DNA from: Aphrophora alni | Taxonomy: Eukaryota > Arthropoda > Insecta > Hemiptera > Aphrophoridae | Assembly (NCBI GenBank): GCA_963513935.1 | Contig: OY740774.1 | Coordinates: forward strand, 98,215,668-98,279,667 | Direction: 5' to 3' | DNA: 64,000 nt | Part shown: in pieces, positions 12,156 through 25,196 of the stretch | Layout: the number at the start of each line of letters is the position of its first letter | How positions within the stretch are numbered: position 1 is the stretch's first letter | Notes under the pieces: generated by a model | Told to the model about the DNA's origin: nothing | The model's input: only the letters and a program-made list of their open reading frames with translations | Databases searched by the model: none | Program-made: the position numbers and the translations under genes

Positions 12156-15100
12156 TCTCTCTCTCTCCTTGCAGTTCAGTACAGCAAATTGGTGATAAAT
12201 ATTGGTTCATTACCTTCTTACATCAGGCATACATTTTCAGGTCATTAACACCTTGTTTGCTTAACTTAATGGATTTAACAAATTGTTCTGTATTTCTTTT
12301 TTATTACAAAAATTTTGAATTAATTTATTGATATTGCATTGGTAGTCTCTTTTATAAGGTCTACTGTGTTTTGTAGGATTTGTTTTTATTATAGTATTTT
12401 AATTAAATTATAAATTTTGTCATAAGGCCTACTCTGTTATTTTGTGCTGGTTATTGTATCACAACTAATTTATTATTGTTTTATGTTGACTAAGCCATAC
12501 AAATGTATTTTTACAGTGGGAAATAAATGAAATGAAATATTTTAATAGTGTCATAGTCAGAAGATAACAAGAGTTGGTCAAGAGAGAACTGATAAGAAAG
12601 ATGAAAGAGAGAGATAAATCCAGCCAATTTAGCTTGTGATAAGAAAAGAAACCCCTAGTTTTGAAACATTCTAATAGCATCAGGGTCGGAAGAGAATGAT
12701 CTAACCTAGGCTACTTGAAGAAAGTTGTAGATCCAGCTACGGATGTACTTTGGGATTGCTACATCCATACTCACTATAAGTGACCCTCTGAAGGGTAGAA
12801 TATTGGAAGAAGCCAAGGTTGAGGTACAAGACTTTTGGCCACCTTATTTATTAGTATTATAAATAACAAAATACAGTATACTACCATGTAAAATATATGA
12901 TTATTACTGAAGGAATGGTAAATTACATGTATTTTTATCTTTATTTACCAGTACACATAATTAGAAAGTTTGAGTTAGGCCTACATATTACTTTCAATTT
13001 GCTAAAAGATTTTATTAAGAAAGAAATACTTAAAATCTCAAAATTTTTTTTTTTTTTCAAATATATTTAGTTTGTCTAACCTGATCATAGCCATCTTTTT
13101 CAGCATCGTATCTTTCAACATCTCCTCTCGTTTCTGTTGCTCCATTTTCAGCGCAAGACCTTCTTCAAATAGTTCTTGTCTTGTTTTTATCTTTGACTTT
13201 TCTTTCTCACCGATCTGTTTCAGCAACTCCATTCTGTGCTTTTCCATTAGCTATAAAAGGAAATACAGAATAAGTGTAAGATTAGATATTACATTTAAAA
13301 CCAATTAATTCTGATGTAATAACTCCATGAAAACCATGTTGAGGTGATAACTCCCGTTGTGTATAGTCTTCTGACGGATTACGATAGAAATTATATGGAT
13401 ATTATTTGAAAAGCAATTAACCAAACTAAGGTGGCAACACAGACTCATCACCAAGCTTTGTTAAGGTACAGTTGTTTGCTAAATTAAAATCAGGTAATAT
13501 AGGTTAGGTCATATTAAAAATGTATGACTTTTATTAAGAACATGCAATGCGTAATTATTGGTTCGGAGATGAGTTGATTTTTAATATAAAGGTGGTGAAT
13601 GTTGTAACTGTTTTTACTGAATGAAGATTTGGAAGGGAACAGACTATTTATTATTATGTTAATTTCTCTGCATTTTAACAAATTTCACATACACGTCTCC
13701 ATGCAGTTGTGCCTGAAAAATTGCATTATCAAAAATTGTATATATACTGGGGTGTCAAAGATACTTATGGAATTACATAAAATGAAATGATAGAGCAGAG
13801 CATTGACTTTTTGACATGGTAACAGTGAACAAGGCAACACCTTCTTGAGCTGTGTAGTGGAGGCATACTTTATCACCATCAAGAACTAAATTCAAGATAA
13901 TCATGCAGATAATAGGTTTGGCTTCTGAACTCTTTGCCTCAAGACTCCACAGTTAATGCAGTTGTTTATTGCAAAACGTTTAAGAAATAATTTCGCAGTG
14001 CAGTATCTTGAATGACATTGACATATTTATCTAGGAAATTATGTTAGTTGATAATAATACCTGCCAACACACTGAATCATCTTTTCATGACTTTTGACTA
14101 GGAACTATCCTTATTTTGACCTCATCCTCCCTACAGCCAAAACCTTGCACTAAGCTTTTTTATCTGTTTCAATATTTGAAATCTTTCCTTGCTTGCTAAA
14201 TGGTGTAAGGGTTGGTGAAGCCATCACCCAGGGGGCATCCATTGGAAACAGTCTTCTTAGATCTCTACGGTCCATGTTGTTCTGAGGTCTTTCATATAGA
14301 AGTTCTGACTTCACTGTTTTAGAAGAAGTAGGGGATGCACAATAGATTTCTAGAGATCACAGAGGATTTCAACCCCACATCACTACTAGTACTACCACTA
14401 CTTGCTAGTTAGAATTCCATGAAAACATTGAGGCTAAACGAGCAATTAACATATGGTCTACAGTACAAGTGGTATCTTTCCATGATGAAGGGGTACAATA
14501 CAAGGTCTCTTACTATAAAAAATGGTGTATACAGTAATGTGTAGAAAAGTACCATAAGGTGTATACAGAAAATATCTATAAAAATGGTTTATAAATATAT
14601 ATAATTATATACTCATATACAATCTTCATAATGGTGACCATGGTAATGTAGTTTTTTTGAAATATTTTCACATTTATAAATCCTATTACATCCCAAAATA
14701 GCTTATTAAGTTGAATAAGCTGCACCTATTAACACTATGTTTGATATAATCAATAACTCATTAATAGCAATTCATCTCATTTTCAGTATATGAACTGTGT
14801 GCTGAGTTACTTTATTAGGTACCACTGATGATGTTAAAACTACATAAAATGAGTTATTGTGGGGCATTTTGTAATGAACATTCTTTTTCTCCATTTCATT
14901 CACAACTTGAATGTATGTAATAATCTACTATTTTTACTGTGTAGCTTACACAAAGTTTTCTATGTTGTTCTTCCTTTTCTCGCTCCAATGCTTCTTGATT
15001 AACTCTGGCAATTTTTTCAGCTTCTTCTTTTTCTTTTTGTAATTCGATAGCTTGACATTTCCTTCGATCTAGCACTTGTTGGTCCCGTGCTTTCTTTAAC

Positions 15101-18100
15101 TCTTCAGTGTTTTTAGCTCGTTTCAATGCAGCATCCCTTTCTTTTTTCCTCCACTCTCTCTCTACCTAGACAGAATTTAAACAATGAATAAAAATGGTTG
15201 CAACATAAAAACAGAAAAAGATTGTTTTGCTTACAATGTAAAGAGCACAGTAGGATATGCTCAATATGACAAGAAAAATATCGTACTTAAATAGAGGTTT
15301 ATAACTTTATTTAACTTCCATTCTATCTGGTTATAAAAACCCTCAAGAACAATAAATACTTAACAAAAAAAGAACTTATGGTTTTTGTTTTTCATTTTGC
15401 TAAAAAATATAGCCACATTCTGGAATATCTATTGTCTTCTTTTATTTAAAAGCTCATTTTTCAAAACAATGTATAAAATTCATGTCCTTTAGAAATAGGG
15501 TATTTAAAACTTTTTTAAGTAACTAAAGAAACTCATTTAAGAAATATGTTTCTACTTGTTCTTATTAAAATCACAACATTAAGACATACTCAACTGAAAG
15601 AACATGTTAATAAGAAAAAAAGCATGAAAATTGGTTCCGGTATTTGGATTGTAGAGACAATACTTTTGAATCTCTGGGCATCTTTTGATTAAAAGAAAAA
15701 GTCATCTACAAACTTTTAGTAAAAAGAACATAATACAGACATAAATCTTACTTCATCTTGTATTCGTATAGCATTAATTTCATCTTTGGCAGCTTGTGTA
15801 TCCGCTGCATGTTCTTGCATAGCCCTGAGTCGTGCCAACTCAATTTCTCTTTGTAGGTGTTGTTGTTCTAGTTCTCTCTCTCTGGCTGCTTCAGCTTCAG
15901 CTTTGCGCCTCATAAATTCTTGTACCTGATAAAAACAATATGTATTATGTTACTTTTGTAAAAAACAAACATATAGTGTTATTAACCGAATAGAGCGAGA
16001 TTCTGTTTTAATTCGTTCATTTGTTATTTCAAATGTATGTTTTTTATATAGTTACGGCTAAACGTATATACTAGTCATTATGAGATTTCAGAATAAGATT
16101 CTTTTGTAATCAGACCAAATGATGTAAGTACAAGATTTTGTAATTTAACTTTTTACAGTAGAGTCCCGCAAACTCAGCGTAATGTGGACCGGAAGTGTGC
16201 CGAATTTGTGAAATGCCGGGTTATTGGGAATAAGGGCAAAAAATAAATTGTAATTGAAACACCAAAGTGGCGGCGATATCAAACGACTTTGTCGATAGCA
16301 GTATCCCATTGTCGGCAGTGTAAAAACACCGCGGCACCAAAGCGGCGGCGGTATCAAACGACATTGTCGATAGCGGTATCCCATTGTCGGCGGTGTAAAA
16401 ACACTGCGGCGGCGATAACAAACGACTCTGTCGATAGGGGTATCCCATTGTGGCGGCATAATAACACCGCCGCATTGGCACCTGTCGATATAGCAGACAT
16501 ACACCTGCAAAAACGTTTGATGGGCCGCTTTTTTTCCACGAATCAATTTAGTATACATTATGGAAAATATAACATTTCTTTTCAGTTTTCTTTGACAGGT
16601 ACGCACAGTATATACGGTAAATAAAAATGAGCGAGTTACGAAAACAGAAGCGTGTGTTGATTTCGTTTGAGACACGGTTAAATGTGTTAAAAAGACTTGA
16701 CAGAGGGGAATCTGTAAAAAAGCTTTGTGACGAGTTTAACATGGGAAAAGTACCATCAACGATTCGAGCGATCGAAGTTAATGCCCGCTTTGGGATCTGC
16801 CGAACTTTTACGAACATCACTGTTTTTAGAAATTATTATTTTTTCCCGTCGTGGTCGCCGAGTAATCCGGACTACCGGGTTATCGAGTGCCGAGTTTGCA
16901 AGACTCTACTGTATTTTAAAATTTTGGCGTTAAAAGAATTATGCAAGGTTCCAACTTCCAAGATATGAATTTGGGTAATCTGACTAGGAATAAAATGTTC
17001 GTTTCGATCATTATCTATAATGATGTAAACCAGACATATGAACAGTTGTTTAAAAAAAAAAACTTCAAATGTAGAATGAAATTTAAACTGTTTTTACAAC
17101 TTTCTACGGGAATGTTTTTAGGTGACCTAAAAAAAATTCCTCACTCACTACTTTTTTGATGTTTTCATTTATATGAATTAAAACATTTTAGAGTTTCATA
17201 GGGTTACAAAAATATCAAATAAATTATTATTTACATAAGAGTTTCGTTTCATTTCAGCCTTGGAAAAATTAAAATTTGTACTCCTATAATCACATTTCTA
17301 CTATGATCAATATAAATGCTTTAATTAAAACTGTATTATAAAATTGTGTACAGTCAACAAAAAATATAGAAAACAAAACTATAAAAACAGCAAATATTAA
17401 TGAATTAAAATACAATAATGAAAATACTGATAATGTAATCAACTGTATTACAAATTACAATATACACCACCATTTTTTAGTATATGACTGCTTTAAAACT
17501 TGACTGTACTGAATGACTGAAACAAAGTTGACGAATACTATACATGGCTCCTCATCTTACTCACCGAATATAAGAACTCGCGCAATAACAATTGTTTTAG
17601 GAAATTGTTTAATTTCTTAAAATTTACTTATGAGGTCTGGTAGTTTGGTAATTAAATGCTACACCAGCCATTGAGGGAAGCTTTTGATGTAACATTTAGT
17701 CTATGAGGCTAATGTAAAATATTTACTCTTATAGTGTTATAATCATTACATCTTTACAGTCGTTTCATCATTTATACTTCCATCCAATTGTGTCACCTGC
17801 CACCAAACCAACCAGTGGTGGGGGTAAAGTTACACTTTTTAGTAACGGCTATGTAGCAGTGGAATCACATTTGTTAGTTGATATTAGTGAATTCTATACT
17901 TTATGGCTTATCCGTTTGTACATATTTAGTTGTAAACTTGTATCTGTCCTAGTTTTTGAGTTAAGCAGTGAAACATTATTTACTTTTATAGATAAGAAAA
18001 CAGAATGTTTTCATCTCTTTAATAAATTACTAAGATTATCCAGTGACGTAAAAATTAATAATTAATTGTTTTTAAATTTAATTTCCAAAAGTTTACACAA

Positions 18101-21100
18101 TTTTCACAAAACTAATCAATATAGGCTAATTTAAAAAAAAAGAAAAACATTCACATTCATGTGTTCTTCAAAATGAAATATGAAATTTTGAGATAAAAAT
18201 AGTATAGGTATAACAGTTGAAGTTTAAAAGCTTTAAGGTAGTCAGCATTTAAGGGTTTATATGTATTGATAAGTACAGCATAGTATTAACTACCACTCTG
18301 ATTTCAATGGATGATAAATCATAAACACAAAGCAGGGAGTAAGCCACTCCTAAAGCATTTATATTTTATAAAATGTGTTTCTTCATATGTACAGTAGCTG
18401 TAGTAAGCTTGGTAGCCTTTTTAGTAAGTTTAGTGGTTCAAGATAATTAATGATTATTTATAATTAATTAAAGTACGTAAAACTTTTTCATGTAAGACTT
18501 TTACCTTGTAAGACCTTTTAACTATGTTTGGCTTGTAAGACTTGAGAAAGTTGGGTCCACCAGATTCAATTTTCGTAATCACTACGGCTTGGCTGTAATA
18601 GATTTATTGTGTCTAGTTGATTTGATTATTGTCGGGATACTGGGGCAACTTTTGAAGCATCTCTCCTTCTTTATTTTTACGTGGTTAATCATTTTAAATT
18701 ATCTTTGTATTTCCTTTTGATTTCATAGTTTGATATTCGTGGGCTTTTTTTCTGATTGGATGTTCATTTTTTGCAATTGTGTATTTTTCCTTTTAACTCT
18801 TTAAGTTTGTAGAGGCCAGTTCTCAGGATTTTCTGTATAGTTCGCTAATTTCCTTGGGAACTTCCAAGTTGAATAACCATTGTGTCTTACACTTGTCCTT
18901 ACTGTAATTTGAAACTATTGTGCATTGCTGTGACTTAGTTTTATATTAATGTTAATTTTATTTCTCTAATATAATAGATATTCATTTTTGAAAAATATAT
19001 CTCTGATAAAGTCTAACATTGATTCTCTTTTTACAAATTACCTTTTAATTGAACTTCTCTGACTCTTATATCACATAAAAGTTTCTTTACAAACAATACC
19101 CTTACCTACTATTCTAAACAAACTATAGACTCATTTAAAATAGAATAACTCTTTCAGAATGATTAAATACTAAAGTCTATCATTATACATGATATGTTAC
19201 AATATAGTCAGACTTTTAAATCTTCAATCAAAACAATGATGATGCTTATAATATTGGGAATATTATAGCTTATATTTCAAAATCTGAGTCTACACATATT
19301 AATGGATCGTGAAGTTCTATCTGCTAGTCGAGTCTCTCTCTTTTGAAATGTCTCTAGCCCACGGCTTTATGTCACAATGATTAAATATTAAAGTCTACCA
19401 TTATACATGATATGTTATATAGTCAGACTTTTAAATCCTAACAAATGGAAAATGTTTAGTTTTTAATACTTAGAACACACCATGCCTATAAAATTATGTA
19501 AATGTCATTGTTATGATAACTGTCAATTTCGTAATGTTATCTGTTAGTCAATCATGCAAAAAATATATTTACACAATATGTGATGTTCACTATTTCTTAT
19601 GGTTGTTTCTGTAACTTTTACTTTAAGCAATGTACATAGATGATACTCATCTTAAGTGATGAGTTATTAGTAATACATTTCGTGTCTTGGGAGAGGAGGG
19701 CATAGATGATGTTTCTGCATAATCAGGTGCATTATGGACATTATGTTTGATTACTGTCAAATATTTCCAGCATTCTGCCATTATAGTTTATGGACATTTG
19801 ACAATAATACACGGAATGTTACACTAGATATTTGTTGTTGAAGAAGAAATATATTAATTATTTGAAAAAAAGTATGGGAAATCGGCAAGGAAAAATAACT
19901 AATTTTGGTATATGACATGCAAAGTTGATTTCTGCTTTATTAAACGAACAAAATTATATAGATAAGAATGGATTTTTTTTTAAAGCAAAATGGTAAACAA
20001 TTTATAATATTTTTTTTTTACTAAAAATTACTTATAGCCCATAAGTTTTATTTATTTATTTTTTTTTAAATTTGACTTAAAATGAATAAAAATGTTTTAA
20101 ATGTTAAAACAAGTTTTAAATGTTCTAAATAGAAATTAAAGTGTTTTTCTTGGGAAAATATATATGGTGCTACAAAAGACATTCCAAGCATGTCAGTAAT
20201 CTAAAACCGAATTTTACATGATCAAATGTCCAAGGAGTACTGTGACGATATTCACAATATGGTAAACAATGATTCCCCGAACCACAAAAACATGAAACAA
20301 AACTAGGAGTGTAATAACTCAAGACAGTAAGACATGCTGGATTTATTATAGTCTTAGTTTTGATTCTTGTTTTTGTGGTTCGGGGAATCCTTGTTTTCTT
20401 TATTATTATAATTTTATAATTTTACATATTGTACGATATACACAAATCCAAGATACATTAAAATTATTTTTTGTATTTATGTAATTTTATAACAACTTTT
20501 ATTTTTTACTACATTTTTACATTAGAGGATAAGGTCCAAGAGAACCAAACATGCTTTTATAACTCTAAATGTGTTTATTATTATTACCTTTAAATCAGCC
20601 AGTCGATTCTCTTCTCTTTCAATATTTGATAAATAATGTAGTTGTTGGTTCACTTTATTCATTTCATCTCGAATCTTGTTCTGTTCTTCTATTTTCTTTT
20701 TCATCAATTTTATTTCATCTAGTTGTATTTGCATGGCAGCTTCATTGGCTAATCTTCTTTCCTGGAATATATTAATTTATTTTATTCATTGTGAATATAG
20801 CTACCCAGATTGTTTACTTAAATTAAATTACCTTGATTTCTGTCGGTCTACAATCTTCTTTAATATCTACTTAAATTACCGGTTTCAATAGATAAGTACT
20901 GTCATCATCAGATTTATACACTTAATATATATATATTGTACAACGTTAAATCATTTGAATTGAATTAACTCACGTCAAATTAAATAAACATGATAAACTA
21001 AACAGTCACATAAAAAACATATCGCCACAAATACAATAACAAAATGAGAACATTGTTTTATATAAATATCACTGGAACGGACTGATCAATGTCACTTGAA

Positions 21101-24100
21101 ACGTGTCTGATAGTCAACTGCAAATCTTAGCAGTTAAATCTGAAGTTATGCCTTATAAACCTATCACTTTAACTTCTTTTATTCTAAAGACGCTAGAAAA
21201 ACTGGTAGAGAATCACATATATGTATATTAGTCAACATGCTTACCAGTCAAGTAAAGGGTGTGAGAATGCACTTCATAGTCTAGTTAATAGACTATCAGA
21301 AACAGTGAATATGCTCTCAGTGTCTTTCTTGACATTGAGGGAGTTTTTGACAACATCTCCCATGATTCAATGGTCTGAGCCCTATCATATCATTGGATTA
21401 ATACAATCATGTGCAAGTGGATGGGGGACATGTTCAATGGGAGGACAGTTCTGGCTAAAGTACTGGGAGAGGAGCTGGAGGCTGAGGTCACCAGAGGCTG
21501 TCCACATGGGGGAGTTCCGTCTCCCCTTCTGTGGTATCTGGTGGTTGACACACTTCCGAATCTTCTCTTATCGGAGGGTTACTACACCCAAGGATATCTG
21601 GATGATGTGGTGGTGCTTCTCTAAGGGAGGTTTGGGAGTACAGTGATAGATTTCATGAAAAAAGCTCTGTCACTAGTAGAGGGATGGTGTCGCAAGGAAA
21701 ACCTTAGGGTCAACCCTTATAAGATGACATTGATCCCATTTATAAGGAAGAAGATCACTCCAGATTTGAGTGATATCAAACTCTCTGGGACAAAAATTCC
21801 ATGTGCAGACGAGGTCAAATATCTAGGGGTAGTATTAGACACCAAACTAATCTGGAATTCGCACTTGAGGTGCACTACGGAAGAAGCCAATAAATAATTA
21901 ATGGCAGCAAGAAGGGCAGTAGGCAGAACCTGGGTACGAAGAGCAGCAATGATGAGATACTGGTATTATAATATGATCTCTGATGTGTTGCTATGAGGCG
22001 GTAGTGTGGTGGATTGGGACCAAGCGGGGACAGGCCAAAATCACTGACTAAGCTTCAGAGGATGGCATGTCTGTGCACAACCGGCGAAGCAATGCACACT
22101 ACACCAACGGCTACAATAGAAATATTACTTGGGCTTCCATCCATTGACCTGTTTATAATGACGGAAGCAAGAAAAGCAGCCTACAGACTGAGGTGCAGCA
22201 GTGTCTGGAGAAACTCACATATGTGACATGCTAGAATTATGGAAAAATTGGCCACCCAATTCTAAATATGGGTACAGATAAGATAGATACTTATTTTTTA
22301 CCAGATACTTGTTTTTAAAACCTTTTGTAGTTAATATGACCCATGGGGATGAAATTCAAGTTCTAGGAAATACGGGAAACATGGTGTGGTATACCGATGG
22401 TTCAAAAACTACAGTAGGTACTGGTGTCAGGGTTGAAATGTTTGTTTCTCTTGGAACAATATGCCATAGTTTTTTAAGTCAAGATTATGGCCATAAATTA
22501 AATTTGAATATGTATACAGAAGAATTTGAAGCGGGATATTAAGAAAAACCATATCCACGTATATAGAGATAGTTAGGCTGCAATTATGGCACTTGCAGTC
22601 ACTACAATAAAATTAGTCTGGAATGGGAATACAAAGAGAACCTCAATGCTTTATCTTAGGAAAACTGGGTAACTTTAGACTGGGTGCCAGGGGATAAAGG
22701 GAGTTGAGGGTAATGAGAAGGCAAACAAACTAGCTAAATGGGGCTCTGCATCAGAGTTTGTTGAACCTGAGCCAGTTGTAGGAATATCCATGTGTCTGGC
22801 CAAGATGGCCGTAAAGAGGTGGGTTCATGCAAAACACCAGCAAATATGGGGAAGCCTTAAAAGACACACCCATAGTAAATCATTACTTAAGGACAACCCT
22901 TTAGGTAGTGCTGAAAGTGCAATAATGACCCGAGATAGGGAACAACTCAGACAAATTATGGGACACTGTGGTCTGAGAGTGCATTTGCTCAGGATAGGAG
23001 CCTATTATGGTGAAACTGTGCGGGAATTATGATGAGAATGTAGACAACATAATTTTCAATTGTGAGGCCCTGACCAATAAGAGGCGAAAAAATTTTGGAT
23101 TCCAAATTCCTTGGGAACTATCGTTGGAAGAGCTAGTTAGCGGATTAGTTAACTTGTAAGAGGAACAAATCTGCTAAGCTAGAATGAGGAGCCTTTAGTT
23201 GGAAAATAGGCTGTCGGTCATGGTGTCAGGGCTGGTTTTTAAAAAAGGCCCTTAAACTCCAAATAAAATCAATCAATCACTGTTAAGTTATGACTGACTA
23301 ATGCTCTTAGTCAATAAATGACCAGGGCCTCCAGCTATCACCGTTAAATTTTGGCTGACCCTCTTTTTAGGTCATGGTAGGTTAATATACCTTGCCAGGT
23401 TAATGAACAAAGTATTTTGTCTAGAGTCAGCTATTGCGACACTTTTTAATATATTTTACAACAATAGGCTGCTTTCTGTGTATTGTCTTGGAACTTAGAA
23501 TAAAAGTTATATTTGATAGTTTTTATAATTTTACCTAACAACTATTCTAAACAATATTATTCTTAACACTTCCCAATATAAAACTTCATTTATACAAAGT
23601 TGTAGTGGATCATACTTATTTTGTATTTTTTTAAAGAAACTATAAAACTATTATTAGCCTTCACATACAAAATAAAATCATTAAAATTAGATAGGCGTAA
23701 CAATGGATACATCTGCTCAATGTTTCCTCAAATGTGCATATTTTTTTCTTTAATGTTATGTCACAGATAAAATCTGAACTATAATTAATCAAAAACTATA
23801 ATAGATAATTGAATTTTTTTTTAACTACAGTGTAAATATTACATTTAAAGAAGAATTCCAAGAAAATCTCAATATGTTGTTTTAACCTTGCAGGCCATAC
23901 TATAAGTTTTAAAATTAAAACTTCTTAAATACTTAGGCATGGTGAAACTCTACAACTTGTTTTAAATTGTCGGTAATTTAAAAACTATTGAAGTCAGATT
24001 TAATGACATCAATGAAGAATAATTTGAGTTTTTTTCTAATTACCCTTGAACCATGAGTTCCTTTACTTTGTCACTGGGCACAATGTTGGATTATTGATTT

Positions 24101-25159
24101 TTAGACTTTACCAATATTTAAAACAAATTGCATTGATTATGAGAAATTAAATCTTTTATAACATTGTATTAACTTTTATTTTTTATAAACGTACTCGAGA
24201 ACTACTCTTATGGGGAGATGGCGACCAACATATTTAGTTTTGGTCATTAAAGGCTTTTTATAAAACAGTCATAATTTTTAAGTCAGTTTTTCTGCTTTAA
24301 TATTTTCTACTATGTAAATGTAAGAGAGTAAACTCACCAAATTATATTTGTCTAATAATTATATGTAGAAATCACCATCTTTGATAAGAAATTATATTAT
24401 TTACATATTATATAACTGTAAATTAAAAAAGTAAATGTTGCCGCTTTTTTAAAAATGTAAACAAGTATACATATTGAAAATTCAAATTTACTATGAAATA
24501 AACTCATATATGATTCAACTAAAAATAAAATAATTTTCATATATATTTTACCTCTTCAATACGTTCCATTTCAATTTCTTTCTCGAGTTCATTTTCTTTA
24601 ATTTGCTCCATTATACTTTTCACGTAAATTTGTTTCTTTGTTTGTTCTCTTTCTTTTAGCTTTTCTTGTTCAAGTAATCCTCTTTGTCTTTCTTGTTCCA
24701 TCATTTCTTCTAGACGTTTTTCCTCTTCAGATAGTTCTTTCCTGTAAATTCATTGTTAATTTATTGCTAGAAGCAACAGTTGTGTACATCCTAATTGACC
24801 GTATTCTACTGAGAGATACCTGTAGGTCTTTTGTCCTGCCCTTTACAAATATAGCTATGTAATATGTTATTATATAATATTGTTTATTTAACTTTATCAA
24901 AGTTACCATTGTTAACTAGTTTTAGTGTTTTTAATTTTGTTACAATTTGGTATGTTATTGTTATTTAGTTTTAAGCTTGATTTGGTAATTTTATATTAGG
25001 AGAATTTTATCCTCTGTTTTTGTTGAGGTGATCACGACTGCCATAGTTTTTCATCTTTCAATCAAAAAATAACAAAAGTGGTAGAAGAAAAAAATTCTAT
25101 GAGAAAAATTCATTAGTAAAAAAATTTAAAGTAAACAATATTTCTCTTTCTTCAATGTT

Positions 25160-25196
<37 letters not shown>

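Noticed and set aside
11815..12210. Long Arg/Glu-rich and Ser/Leu/Pro-rich open frames on both strands
   Set aside because: They are translations of the CT/CCCT microsatellite; any frame through it is open.
16145..16675. 176-residue minus-strand frame and smaller frames in other phases
   Set aside because: They run through the TIR and the 75-bp minisatellite of the Tigger-like element; the unit length, a multiple of three, keeps frames open.
19157..19445. LTRs of a retrotransposon
   Set aside because: Units are only ~70 bp with a 147-bp gap and no TG..CA ends or primer-binding site.
20872..20916. Calling this a confident hammerhead
   Set aside because: Core and helix I fit, but the 18 nt for helix II form no clear stem; kept at low confidence only.
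21070..21110. Another hammerhead (CTGATCA ... GAAACGTGTC)
   Set aside because: One core base differs, and the flanks cannot form helix I.
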